Shown one piece after another: positions 43,201 through 51,524 of a DNA stretch of 64,000 nt. The DNA comes from Mesorhizobium sp. LHD-90. GTDB taxonomy: Bacteria; Pseudomonadota; Alphaproteobacteria; Rhizobiales; Rhizobiaceae. The notes below the pieces were generated by a model. That model searched no databases. It had not been told where the DNA came from and saw only the letters and a program-made list of their open reading frames with translations. The stretch is from assembly GCF_030929505.1 (NCBI RefSeq), contig NZ_JAVFVV010000001.1:124001-188000 (forward strand), read 5' to 3'. The stretch's first letter is position 1; each line of letters begins with the position of its first letter. The translations under genes and the position numbers were made by a program.

Positions 43201-44428
43201 CCACGTCCTCGTCGAGGCCAGGAATGGCGTTGGCACGGACGGGACCAACCTGCGTATGTCGGTGACCGACACAGGCATAGGCATTCCGCCCGACAAACTC
43301 GGCACCGTCTTCGAAAAATTCAGCCAGGTGGACGCTTCGTCGACACGCCGGCATGAGGGCACGGGCCTTGGCCTCGCGATCACCTCGCGGCTGGTCGGCC
43401 TGATGGGCGGAACGGTCGGCGTGGAAAGCGTCGAGGGTCAGGGCTCGACCTTTTCCGTCACCCTGTCCTTGCCGGAAGCCGAGATGCCGGCGCCGACCAG
43501 GGGCGCGCCAGCCGACGTGACCGGCGCACGTGTCCTGGTCGTGGACGACAATGCCGTCAACCGGACCATTCTGCTGGAACAGATGTCGAACTGGCGCTTC
43601 GATGCCTGCGCGGCTTCGAGCGGCGGGGAAGGGCTGCAGGTGCTCGCGGCCGCGACGCAACTTGGGCTTTCCGTCGACTGCGTCGTGCTCGACTATCAGA
43701 TGCCGGGCATGAACGGCTTCGACTTCGTCCGTGTCATACGCGGCATGCCGTCGCTGGCCGATACGCCGGTCGTGCTGTTGACCTCGGTCGATCTTTCGTT
43801 AGGCGCGAGCGCCATGCGAGACATGGCCATCGACGCGCAACTGACCAAGCCAGTGCGGGCTTCGGCTCTGCTGGAGGCTGTGACGTCGATCATCCTCCAG
43901 GGGCGTGGCCGCAAGGGCACCCGGGTTGTGGAGGCGGCTCGTCTGCCAGGGCCGGAGGCGGCGCGGAGCATTGGCGAGACGGAGGCGAATGGACGGACAG
44001 TCGAGCGCGACGATGCGACGCCGCATCGCGTCGACATACTGGTCGCCGAGGACAATGACGTGAACCAGCTTGTGTTCACCCAGATCCTGTCCGACGCCGG
44101 CTACACCTTCCAGATTGTCGGCAACGGGCGCCTGGCCGTGGAGGCGTTCCGGGAAATGCGTCCGATGATGGTGCTGATGGATGTGTCCATGCCGGAAATG
44201 AATGGCTTCGAGGCCACAGCGGCGATAAGGTCTTTCGAGGCGTCGTCGGGCGGCCATACGCCGATCATCGGCGTGACGGCGCACGCCTTGCGCGGCGATC
44301 GGGAGCGATGCCTGGAGGCTGGCATGGACGACTATCTTTCCAAGCCGATCAGCCCTCGCGCCCTCCAGGAGAAGCTCGAGCGCTGGTCGTCCGCGCCGGA
44401 ACGGCAGAATGCGTCTTCAGTCCGGTAG
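40253..44428 (+). CDS. Soluble multi-PAS hybrid histidine kinase with two receiver domains
   Basis: 1391 residues, no membrane segment. About six PAS units in tandem (roughly 25-140, 190-320, 335-450, 460-590, 600-720 and 725-845). Then HisKA with phospho-acceptor His858 in MSHEIRTPMNG, HATPase (NLIGNAIKF, DTGIGIPPDK, GTGLGLAI), receiver 1 with Asp1147 (VVLDYQMPGMNG) and receiver 2 with Asp1310 (VLMDVSMPEMNG). No HPt or DNA-binding output domain, so phosphate must leave through a separate HPt. Two PAS units (near 195 and 465) are of the PAS_7 type seen in cell-cycle/stress kinases. GTG start with GGGGGAGG 5-6 bp upstream. Confidence 0.93.
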   Translation: MSPTKHPEPAVRLHAAGQGVPLELSSAEAEILIDADAGWVWETDIELQFSWLSASYATTTGQAAEAMLGRAYPDALGLRDDTDMVAVAHLADLKARRPFRDFVCMLAGARPDCRWVSMTGFPRVDDAGKFAGYRGIARNITGVAATLSRLNGAAPLADRVNETPSDAETVPDAACMMAALDHATSQSERLLSDLKRTIDSLDLGVVLLDADLNTEIINKAFYAIWSLAPDALPVGRPFRSLIDSNRRTGIYGVADAEWETYVASRLAEIKAGDVEPRQLVRADGKTLIYSVTALSGGKRLISYFDITEMKRRERELAEAHERSRLAEAVIETIKDPIFIKDSDLKFVLVNQAFASICGATAEAMIGTRGGDYVSDTEGHRFETSERAVLETGEPFEIEEDFEFAGIGRTRIVRKSRVDTENGKQYIAGLVFDVSQLKARETEAEEARRRLADVLESLPAAVIIYDRDDKFVLANRKLQDTLPALKDSWLPDRSLRHAIELAHSVGYFRDSGDPELDALYDSDRDGWVELYLKRYHQPHLVTERLNPDGRWFKVYDTRTREGSFIGVRVDVTDLKERETSLRESMRQIELFSRVLDEMPVATNIKSERLTLEYVNRAWCELTGYSREDAIGKSDLELFGAGEASGFTADDTYVATTGSGIEAEEAVTSRNGAVMHVMTRKGRLTTQDGLRHVFGCSTDISDIKRREALLQQSLRENEVFRSLIDNVPTAIYAKKPDLELVYVNKGWSDLTGISRHDAIGRTDVQLFGQDGEAFAKADLEVLRTGETQVNDETVLLKDGSTRHQLARKSAFAASDGSLYLIGSSVDVSEQKRHEAELREARRRAELADRAKSEFLANMSHEIRTPMNGVLGMAELLARSDLDPKQKTFTDIIVKSGNALLTIINDILDFSKIDAGELVLDAAPFRLSDAIEDVATLLSARAKEKDLELIIRVAPDLKDTYVGDVGRIRQIVTNLIGNAIKFTDAGHVLVEARNGVGTDGTNLRMSVTDTGIGIPPDKLGTVFEKFSQVDASSTRRHEGTGLGLAITSRLVGLMGGTVGVESVEGQGSTFSVTLSLPEAEMPAPTRGAPADVTGARVLVVDDNAVNRTILLEQMSNWRFDACAASSGGEGLQVLAAATQLGLSVDCVVLDYQMPGMNGFDFVRVIRGMPSLADTPVVLLTSVDLSLGASAMRDMAIDAQLTKPVRASALLEAVTSIILQGRGRKGTRVVEAARLPGPEAARSIGETEANGRTVERDDATPHRVDILVAEDNDVNQLVFTQILSDAGYTFQIVGNGRLAVEAFREMRPMMVLMDVSMPEMNGFEATAAIRSFEASSGGHTPIIGVTAHALRGDRERCLEAGMDDYLSKPISPRALQEKLERWSSAPERQNASSVR

Positions 44429-44591
44429 AAACAAGCCGAACTCCCCGGGGCCGACGCCTATGTCGTTCGAGACGTTGACCGACTGCGTCCGCCCTTGCGG
44501 CGCCGCGATTGGATTTCGACTTCGACAATCGGATTTCCAGCCTGCATTGTGGATGCTAGGTTCGGGCAAGCGAGCTTTTTTGGGGGGTGAC

Positions 44592-46763
44592 ATGAGCTGG
44601 AGATCGGGTATCGACGGCATGATTGTTGGCGGTACGAAGGGTCGCAAATCGGGGAACTCGATGACTCCTGGGCCGGTTGCGCGCTTTCTCCTGACGATCG
44701 CGACCGTTGCCATTTTTCTCGCCGTGGCCGGCGGCGTCTCGCTTGCCCAGACTCAGCCGGTCACCGCCGCACCGCCGCCACCGGAAAAGGTCCAGCAACT
44801 ACTCGGACTGCTCAACGATCCCGAGGTGAAGGCGTGGCTCGAAGCGAGACCCGCCGCTCCGGCTGCGGCCGATACCGCGGCCGAGGACACCGTGGCAAGC
44901 GGCGTCTCCGATTTCGAGAACCGTATCCGCAGCCATATAGGTGGGCTCAAGAACGGGCTTCTGAACTTCCCGCAGGAACTTGCCCGTGCCTCCGAGGTGG
45001 TGGCCAAAGACATCAATTCGGGCAGTCCGGGCAAGGTCATCGGTATTCTCGCTGTACTCGTCGCGGTCGGTTATGGCGCGGAATGGCTGTTCCGGCGGCT
45101 GTTGCGCCGGGAGAAATCCGAACGTTCCGTGACCGCGGCTGCCGACCAACCGCTGCGGCTTCTCGCCGACCTTATTCCGCTGCTGGTCTTCGCGCTCGCC
45201 AGCGCGGGTCTCTTCCTGGTCTTCCAATGGCCGCCGCTGCTGCGCAAGGCCGTGCTCACCGTCCTGCTCGCCTTCATCGTGTTCCGGCTCATCCGCACCA
45301 TTGCGAAACTGCTGCTGGCGCCGGACGGCGCGACAGCCGAGCGGCCGCGGATGGTCGACCAGGACGATGCGGAAGCGGGTTTCTGGTTTCATCGGGTGCA
45401 ACTGCTGGCGGGCATCTTCCTCGTCGGCTGGGCGATCGCCAGCCTGATGCCGGCGCTAAGCTTCTCGCGCGGCGCAATGCAACTCGTCGGCTATGTTTTC
45501 GGCCTGGGCTTGCTCGGCGTCGCCATCGAAAGTGTCTGGCGGCGGCCGCATTTCGACACGTCGTCGACGCCGACGCGCGCTTGGCTGGTGACCTTCTTCC
45601 TGGTCATTCTCTGGCTAGTCTGGGTAAGCGGGATGGTCGGGTTCCTGTGGCTGGGACTCTACGCGCTGTTCTTGCCAAGGGCGGTGAGGGGCGTCGGGCA
45701 GGCGGCGGAGACGCTTGCTGCCCGCAATGGTTCGGACACCCTGCTGAGCAGGATGACCAATGTGCTGGTCGTGCGCGGCGCCCGGGCGCTGGTGATCGCG
45801 CTGGCGGTGGCGTGGCTCGCCTACATCTGGGAGATCCGGGCGGATGCGGTCGGCGGCAACGCTGTGATGGATCGCCTCGTTGGCGGCCTGCTGCACGGCG
45901 TCATCATCCTGCTCATTGCGGATTTGCTGTGGCAGTTGTCCAAGGCGTTCATCGCCCACCGGTTGGAGGTAACGGGGCAGGAAGGCGGCACCGCCGACGA
46001 GATCGCACGGCGCGGGCGGCTGCGCACGCTGCTGCCGATCTTCCGCAACGTGCTTGCCGTCTTCATCGGCATCGTCGCTGTGCTGACCATCCTTTCCGGC
46101 ATGGGCGTGGCGATCGCGCCGCTTGTGGCCGGCGCGGGCATCTTCGGCGTGGCGATCGGCTTCGGTTCGCAGACGCTGGTGAAAGACGTCATCAGCGGCG
46201 TGTTCTTCATGCTCGACGACGCCTTCCGCGTCGGCGAATACATCCAGAGCGGTAGCTACAAGGGCACGGTCGAGGGATTCAGCCTGCGCTCGGTGCGGCT
46301 GCGCCACCAGCGCGGACCGATCTTCACCGTGCCGTTCGGCTCGCTCGGCGCCGTCCAGAACATGAGCCGCGACTGGGTGATCGAGAAGATGACGCTGACC
46401 GTCACCTACGATTCCGACATCGAGGCGGCTCGCAAGATTGTCAAGAAGATCGGCCAGGAATTGGCGCAGGACCCCGAATTCGCCGACAACACGCTGCAGC
46501 CTCTCAAGATGCAGGGCGTCGACAGTTTCGGCGATCTGGGCATCGTGTTGCGCATGAAACTGATGACCAAGCCGGGCCAGCAATTCGGCATCAAGCGCCG
46601 CGCCCTGGTGATGATCAAGAAGGCGTTCGACGAGGCCGGCATCAAGCTGGCAACGCCGATGGTGCAGGTGTCCGGCGGTGGCGACGACGCGGCTGCTGCG
46701 GCGGCACGCGAGACGCTGCGCAGGAAGGCGGTGGAAGAGGCCGCTGCCGCCGCTTCGGCCTGA
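44592..46763 (+). CDS. Mechanosensitive ion channel, MscS superfamily (YbiO/MscM-like)
   Basis: 723 residues. Signal-type helix near residue 30-55 (RFLLTIATVAIFLAVAGGVS), a periplasmic Ala/Glu-rich segment, about ten membrane helices, and the MscS pore and beta domain from about residue 505: GAGIFGVAIGFGSQTLVKD, then FFMLDDAFRVGEYI. The C-terminal alpha/beta cage (VTYDSDIEAARKIVKKIG) follows. The protein is a tension-gated safety valve against osmotic downshock. ATG 44592 has GGGGGGTGAC upstream; the frame is open further upstream without a plausible start. Stand-alone gene after the hybrid kinase. Confidence 0.92.
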   Translation: MSWRSGIDGMIVGGTKGRKSGNSMTPGPVARFLLTIATVAIFLAVAGGVSLAQTQPVTAAPPPPEKVQQLLGLLNDPEVKAWLEARPAAPAAADTAAEDTVASGVSDFENRIRSHIGGLKNGLLNFPQELARASEVVAKDINSGSPGKVIGILAVLVAVGYGAEWLFRRLLRREKSERSVTAAADQPLRLLADLIPLLVFALASAGLFLVFQWPPLLRKAVLTVLLAFIVFRLIRTIAKLLLAPDGATAERPRMVDQDDAEAGFWFHRVQLLAGIFLVGWAIASLMPALSFSRGAMQLVGYVFGLGLLGVAIESVWRRPHFDTSSTPTRAWLVTFFLVILWLVWVSGMVGFLWLGLYALFLPRAVRGVGQAAETLAARNGSDTLLSRMTNVLVVRGARALVIALAVAWLAYIWEIRADAVGGNAVMDRLVGGLLHGVIILLIADLLWQLSKAFIAHRLEVTGQEGGTADEIARRGRLRTLLPIFRNVLAVFIGIVAVLTILSGMGVAIAPLVAGAGIFGVAIGFGSQTLVKDVISGVFFMLDDAFRVGEYIQSGSYKGTVEGFSLRSVRLRHQRGPIFTVPFGSLGAVQNMSRDWVIEKMTLTVTYDSDIEAARKIVKKIGQELAQDPEFADNTLQPLKMQGVDSFGDLGIVLRMKLMTKPGQQFGIKRRALVMIKKAFDEAGIKLATPMVQVSGGGDDAAAAAARETLRRKAVEEAAAAASA

Positions 46764-46897
46764 CGCCGGATCGCGGCCGACGAATTCAAGGACGCGGCCG
46801 CTCGACGGCCGTTGGAGGTTTCCGGACACGCAGCCCGCGCCCTGAGCGCGCCTGTCTGGCCGACAACCTCTCGCTAAGCCTTTGAAATTCCGCCGAA

Positions 46898-46973
<76 letters not shown>

Positions 46974-47145
46974 GTTCGGCGAATGGCGGTGTTATGTGCA
47001 GGCGCGGGGCGCGTGTCAAGCAGGAGCAGCGGCGTTTTGCGCGCCGCCGCTGCGAGCCGGGTTCAAACGGCGGGAAACCGGGACAATCGAAGCTTGTCGT
47101 CAATCCAGCCAATGGCTACATGTCGGCGGACCAAAGGAGATTCTT

Positions 47146-47436
47146 ATGCTCGCCCTCATCAAGACGGTGGATCTCGCGCTCAGTATTTACTGGTGGTTCC
47201 TGATCGGAGCGGCGGTGTTCTCCTGGCTTTTCGCCTTCAACGTGGTGAACTCGCGAAACCAGTTCGTCAACACCATCGGCACCTTCCTCTACCGCGTCAC
47301 CGAGCCGGTGCTGGCGCCGATCCGGAGGCTTCTGCCGAACCTCGGCGGCATCGACATCTCGCCGATTGTTGCGTTGCTGATCATCTTTTTTCTGAGACAG
47401 TTCCTGTGGACGACCATCGAACCGATGGTCCGTTAA
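47146..47436 (+). CDS. YggT family membrane protein
   Basis: 96 residues with two membrane helices ([16 protein letters not shown] and [15 protein letters not shown]) flanking [20 protein letters not shown], the hallmark PxLxPIRR-type loop of YggT proteins. AAAGGAGA lies before the ATG. YggT proteins are linked to osmotic or potassium homeostasis and, in other bacteria, to cell division. It is directly followed by the DUF167 gene, the usual neighbour order. Confidence 0.93.
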   Translation: MLALIKTVDLALSIYWWFLIGAAVFSWLFAFNVVNSRNQFVNTIGTFLYRVTEPVLAPIRRLLPNLGGIDISPIVALLIIFFLRQFLWTTIEPMVR

Positions 47437-47445
47437 CGCACTGGA

Positions 47446-47766
47446 ATGACTGGGTTTTATCGGGGGATCGCGGGCGGCGTCGAGCTGTTCGTGCGGCTGA
47501 CCCCGAAGGCCGCCGCCGACCGGATCGGCGGGGTCGAGACGGCCGCGGACGGCCGCTCCCATCTGGCGGCAAAGGTGCGTGCCGTGCCGGAAAAAGGCGC
47601 GGCCAACGCCGCGTTGGAACGGCTGGTCGCGGAGCATTTCGGGGTCGGACGGTCGAAAGTTTCGGTCGTCGGAGGCCATACAGCCCGCCTCAAGACGGTG
47701 CGGATCGAAGCCGCCCCGGAATTCCTGCGCCCAATTCTGACTGGAATGGCCAAGCCATTAATCTAA
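47446..47766 (+). CDS. DUF167 (YggU) family protein
   Basis: 106 residues. Core motifs: [16 protein letters not shown] near the start and [20 protein letters not shown] with the PxxGxAN signature. The family has a small alpha/beta fold of unknown function. It lies 9 bp after yggT, so the two are one operon. Confidence 0.92.
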   Translation: MTGFYRGIAGGVELFVRLTPKAAADRIGGVETAADGRSHLAAKVRAVPEKGAANAALERLVAEHFGVGRSKVSVVGGHTARLKTVRIEAAPEFLRPILTGMAKPLI

Positions 47767-48072
47767 CTAACAATTTTTCATCGAGCCGGGATGTTCACGG
47801 CATCTGACGGGCCGGTCCGAATATCTGCGTGAAGTCCGTAATATCTTTGGTTTTCAACATGATAGCTGGAAACTTTGTCGCCGACGTGCCGAATCGCTTC
47901 ATTTGAGCCCCATTTTTGCGGCTCCGGCGTTGTTTTTCGCCGCTTCGACTTCCCGAAACAGCCATTTCGCTTCATGCGCGCCTCACGCTTGGGCAACCAC
48001 CCGATGCAAGCGGTTTTCTTCCGAAAGGGGTTGTTCTAGCTTCGGACACGAACACAAAGCGAGGCAGCGGCC
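47767..48072. other. 306-bp AT-richer intergenic region
   Basis: Noticeably lower GC than its surroundings. It should carry the promoter of the following secreted-protein gene. A minus-strand frame (47778-47996) exists but has no support. No repeat or terminator recognised. Confidence 0.45.
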
Positions 48073-48672
48073 ATGCGATACCCTCTGGTACTTTTCTTCC
48101 TTACGGTACTCAGCCTGCCGGCCGCCGCGGCGGAGATGAAAAGCGAGTACACGGATATCGACTTCGAAAAATCCTGCTCGAGCTTTTCAGCCAATCAGGA
48201 GGGTGGCGATTTCGCCAATTTCGTCTGCCCCGGATGGCGGGGTTATCCCGTCGTCTATTACACCGGCGACCTGCGCGAATCCGTGTTCTACGGTTTTCCG
48301 CCGGCGGGCGGCGATACGGTGTGGGAGAGTTTTTCGGCCTTCAATTCCACCGCACCGAAGATCGAATGGCGCATCGAGGTGGATGGCGACCGCCAGGTGC
48401 CGATCGCGGCGATCCACCGCTGGTCGGTCAGCAGCGATCCTGACGACAGCGAGAAGAAGACCGAGGTGCTGGTGGTCGAGAAGGTCGGCCAGATCGGGGT
48501 GGGCGAGGGCTGCACGGTCGGGCTGGTGGTGGCGAGCGGCAACCCGAAGGCCAACGAGACGGCGCGCAAGATCGCCGACGAGCAGGTGCGCGATTTTGCC
48601 TGCGGCGCCGACGAACGGGTGGTGGTCAGCGGCGACGTGGCGCTGCCGGATTTCGACCGGCAGGAGAATTGA
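48073..48672 (+). CDS. Secreted hypothetical protein
   Basis: 199 residues. A clear Sec signal peptide (MRYPLVLFFLTVLSLPAAAA) is followed by a compact domain with four cysteines (EKSCSSF, NFVCPGW, GEGCTVG, RDFACGAD) that could make two disulfides in the periplasm. YTDIDFEKSC at the mature start and the aromatic WRGYPVVYY are striking. I do not recognise the family. The ATG position is fixed by the signal peptide. Confidence 0.85.
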   Translation: MRYPLVLFFLTVLSLPAAAAEMKSEYTDIDFEKSCSSFSANQEGGDFANFVCPGWRGYPVVYYTGDLRESVFYGFPPAGGDTVWESFSAFNSTAPKIEWRIEVDGDRQVPIAAIHRWSVSSDPDDSEKKTEVLVVEKVGQIGVGEGCTVGLVVASGNPKANETARKIADEQVRDFACGADERVVVSGDVALPDFDRQEN

Positions 48673-48730
48673 GCGGCCACGGGTGGACCGAATAAACCTG
48701 TCCCCCGGAGCCTCTCAACGAACGGCGCTG

Positions 48731-49264
48731 TTATTTCGCCGCCTTCGCCCGCTCGACCGCCTCGACGATCATCTGGCGTGCTCGCGCGGCGTCGTGCCAG
48801 CCGCCGATCTTGACCCATTTGCCGGGCTCGAGATCCTTGTAGTGCTCGAAGAAATGCGCGACCTGGTCGAGGGTGATCTGCGGAAGGTCGGTGTAGTTGT
48901 GGACCTTCTCGTAACGCTTGGTGACGTGCGGGGAGGGCACGGCGATGACCTTCTCGTCCTGGCCCGCATTGTCTTCCATGATCAGCACGCCGATCGGCCG
49001 GACATTGATGACGCAGCCGGGGATGAGCACGCGCGTATTGCAGATCAGGACGTCGATCGGGTCGCCGTCGCCCGACAGCGTGTGCGGCACGAACCCGTAG
49101 TTTCCGGGATAGCGCATCGGCGTGTAGAGGAAGCGGTCGACGAACAGCGTGCCGGCGTCCTTGTCCATCTCGTATTTGATCGGCTCGCCGCCGACCGGCA
49201 CCTCGATGATGACGTTGACGTCGTGGGGCGGGTTCTCGCCGGTCGGAATGGCTTCGATGCGCAT
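48731..49264 (-). CDS. ppa: Inorganic pyrophosphatase (family I)
   Basis: 177 residues, the standard bacterial length. Active-site signature [10 protein letters not shown] with the three Asp metal ligands, plus EIPVGG-like [20 protein letters not shown] near the N-terminus (as [17 protein letters not shown]). It hydrolyses pyrophosphate to phosphate with Mg and pulls biosynthetic reactions forward. ATG at [17 protein letters not shown]; sequence upstream is not Ppa-like. Confidence 0.97.
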   Translation of the reverse strand: MRIEAIPTGENPPHDVNVIIEVPVGGEPIKYEMDKDAGTLFVDRFLYTPMRYPGNYGFVPHTLSGDGDPIDVLICNTRVLIPGCVINVRPIGVLIMEDNAGQDEKVIAVPSPHVTKRYEKVHNYTDLPQITLDQVAHFFEHYKDLEPGKWVKIGGWHDAARARQMIVEAVERAKAAK

Positions 49265-49459
49265 GGCTGGGGTCCCCTTGCTGTTTGGGAGACCGATAGC
49301 CGGCCATGCTAGGCTAGAGCAAGGGCGCACAGTTTGAATTGCCAAGTTTCTCCTTTGCCACGGACGGTACCGGGCGGTCGACAGCTCGCTCAACCCGATC
49401 TGCCGCCCGGCGGTAAACCCATATCGTCAAAGCACTTCTCAGCGCCGAGATGGGTGCAT

Positions 49460-50770
49460 ATGCTTTTCAGTGATCGAGTCGTCAGGTTGGGAAGCCCGCT
49501 TGTTTGGCGTCCTGGTCGCGGAGGGGGGTGGGTGGCCAGTTCGCTAGGATCGAAGGTCAAAACGGCAAGATCGTCGCCTTCGGAATTTGAAGGGGAGGCT
49601 TTCAAGGTCATCCCGCATCCAGGTTCCGAACAACTCGTCATTTTCCCCACAGGCACTGGCGCTGGCCGCACTGGAGGTTTCGATTTCTGGGCGTCAGGGA
49701 ACGAACTCCCCGTCAACCGCATCTTCATCAATAGCGGCAGTCGCATCGAGTGGTATCAAGGGGGCATTCCCGGTCTTGGCGACGATCTTGCAGGCGTGCT
49801 GCGAACACTGTCGGACTGGGCGCGCTACCTTGGCACGAAAGAAATCCTTGCCATTGGCCAAAGCATGGGCGCGGCTGGCGCCATCCTGTACGGGACGCAG
49901 CTCGGTGCGCGCGTTTTGGCCTGTTCCCCCGAGACGACCATCAAGCTGCCGGGCAGCCGCAGCGAGAAGCTCATGCATCCTACGGCACCGGTTCGTTTTC
50001 CAGATCTGCACGATTTCATCCGGCAAGCGAAGAAGCCGGTCACCGTATTTGCTGGCGAGCGCGATCCGATCGATCTTTACTGCATGAGCCTCGCGAAAAA
50101 CCTACCCAACTACCATGGCAGGACGATGCGGCGCGTCATCCACGGCGTACCGAATTATCTCAAGAACAGGGGCCGGCTGCGCTCTTTTCTCGAAACCTTC
50201 ATTGCAGGGGAGCAGATCCCTCCGATGCAAGAGGATGGCAATGCGCTGGATCACCCAGATTTCGCGCGAGATTATTACGCGCTTCACGTTGCAAGCTTCC
50301 GTGAGGACTGGGACAGTGCCATCGATATTGGCCGCAAGCTAGTCTCGAACAACGCCTGGTCGGATCATGCACACTATCTGCTGGGGCGTGCCTATCTGAA
50401 AACGGGCAATTACGACGAGGCGTTGAGGATGTTCGCCGTCGCATCGGCTATATTGCCTAGTGAAGGAGAATACCGATTCTATGTTGGCCATTGCTTTCGA
50501 CATCTCGGAGATAACGATCTGGCAATCTCAACACATCGGCGGTCAATTCGCGACGGTGTCGGAACGGCGAAAACGCATTTCGATCTCTGCATTATCTATT
50601 CAAAGGCCGGCCTTTATAAGCGGGCGCTGACAGAAATTTCAAAAGCGGTAAAGCTGGCTCCTGATAACGAAGCCTTCAGGGCACGAGAAACGCGCGTCAG
50701 AGCGCAAATCAAATCAAGCGGGCTACCGGACAATCCCGAGGCCGCTCGCCTGCGATTGGTCTACGGGTAA
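49460..50770 (+). CDS. Alpha/beta hydrolase fused to TPR repeats
   Basis: 436 residues, an unusual architecture. Residues about 60-270 form a small alpha/beta hydrolase: nucleophile Ser135 in AIGQSMGAAG, probable acid in FAGERDPID, and probable His in RVIHGVPNYL. Residues about 290-420 hold three TPR-like units (AHYLLGRAYLKTGNYDEALR, FYVGHCFRHLGDNDLAISTH, FDLCIIYSKAGLYKRALTEI). No signal peptide. The second half of the gene is AT-richer than its neighbours, suggesting transfer. ATG 49460 gives a plausible beginning; an upstream in-frame extension is open but lacks a ribosome-binding site. Substrate unknown; the TPR part may bind a partner protein. Confidence 0.8.
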   Translation: MLFSDRVVRLGSPLVWRPGRGGGWVASSLGSKVKTARSSPSEFEGEAFKVIPHPGSEQLVIFPTGTGAGRTGGFDFWASGNELPVNRIFINSGSRIEWYQGGIPGLGDDLAGVLRTLSDWARYLGTKEILAIGQSMGAAGAILYGTQLGARVLACSPETTIKLPGSRSEKLMHPTAPVRFPDLHDFIRQAKKPVTVFAGERDPIDLYCMSLAKNLPNYHGRTMRRVIHGVPNYLKNRGRLRSFLETFIAGEQIPPMQEDGNALDHPDFARDYYALHVASFREDWDSAIDIGRKLVSNNAWSDHAHYLLGRAYLKTGNYDEALRMFAVASAILPSEGEYRFYVGHCFRHLGDNDLAISTHRRSIRDGVGTAKTHFDLCIIYSKAGLYKRALTEISKAVKLAPDNEAFRARETRVRAQIKSSGLPDNPEAARLRLVYG

Positions 50771-50837
50771 GGCCTATGCCTGAAAGCGCGGCAACGCACA
50801 CCGCACGTGGCAGTGGCACGACCTTTGCGGGACACCC

Positions 50838-51344
50838 TCACTCCCACACGAAGGCGATCTTCTTCAGCGCCTTCTGGTCGAAGACCTCGACGCCTTCGGC
50901 GACGTCGCGGCCGCCGGCGCCCTGGTAGAAGGCGACGGCGTTGTGGTTTTCCTCCAGCGCCCAGACCACCAGACCTTTCAGGCCGTGGTCAGCGAGCTTC
51001 TTGCGCGCCGCGGCGAACAGCCGGCTGCCAAGGCCGACGCCCTGGTATTCGGGTTTGAGGTAGAGTTCGTAGATCTCGCCCTGCTGGCGCAGTTCCTTCG
51101 CGCGGTTGCGGCCGATCGTTGCATAGCCGGCCACCTCGCCGCCGATCTCGACGACGATGACGGTGGCGGCGCGCCGGATGGCGTTGGCCCACCATTGGCC
51201 GCCGCGCCGGTTGACCATGCGTGTCAGCGCCTTGTGCGGGATGATGCCAGCATAGGCGCCCATCCAGGCGGCGTGGTGAACGTCGGCGATGTCGTCGGCG
51301 TCGCGCGGTTCGGCCCTACGGATGTCGATGGCGAGCGTGGTCAT
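50838..51344 (-). CDS. GNAT family N-acetyltransferase
   Basis: 168 residues. GNAT fold: IRRAEPRDADDIADVHHAAW at the start, central VIVVEIGGEVAGYATIG strand, acetyl-CoA loop YLKPEYQGVGLGSRLF with the Q/RxxGxG/A signature, and C-terminal NHNAVAFYQGAG. Substrate unknown. ATG 51344 is chosen; the open frame continues upstream through a copied fragment of the TPM gene end (51426-51476), which is not GNAT sequence. Confidence 0.92.
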   Translation of the reverse strand: MTTLAIDIRRAEPRDADDIADVHHAAWMGAYAGIIPHKALTRMVNRRGGQWWANAIRRAATVIVVEIGGEVAGYATIGRNRAKELRQQGEIYELYLKPEYQGVGLGSRLFAAARKKLADHGLKGLVVWALEENHNAVAFYQGAGGRDVAEGVEVFDQKALKKIAFVWE

Positions 51345-51425
51345 GATAACCAAGTTTAGATCGCCCGGCCGCCATTGCAAGCGACAGCAATGACGCTGGC
51401 GCCAGGGGCGCGAAAAAGCCGTTCG

Positions 51426-51476
51426 GATTTCCACAAGATGATCGTCGAGTTCGTTCGCGTCTTCGGCGCAGCGCGG
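51426..51476. repeat. 51-bp direct repeat, left copy (duplicated end of a TPM-domain gene)
   Basis: Matches 54036-54086 at 48 of 51 positions, including 37 identical bases in a row. Read on the minus strand it encodes AEDANELDDHLVEI, the last residues of the TPM-domain protein at 54033-54668. Here that stretch is cut off from its gene by 2.6 kb that contain the RTX-type gene. Confidence 0.85.
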
Positions 51477-51524
51477 TTCACCCTCCCTGTCTCGCAAGCG
51501 GACCGCGACGCCTTCCGCCTCGCC

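Noticed and set aside
44409-44591. Upstream extension of the MscS-type channel
   Set aside because: The extension lacks a ribosome-binding site and conserved sequence; ATG 44592 has a good one.
47778-47996. 72-codon minus-strand frame in an intergenic region
   Set aside because: Basic start but no recognisable domain, no good ribosome-binding site and no coupled neighbour; too weak to call.
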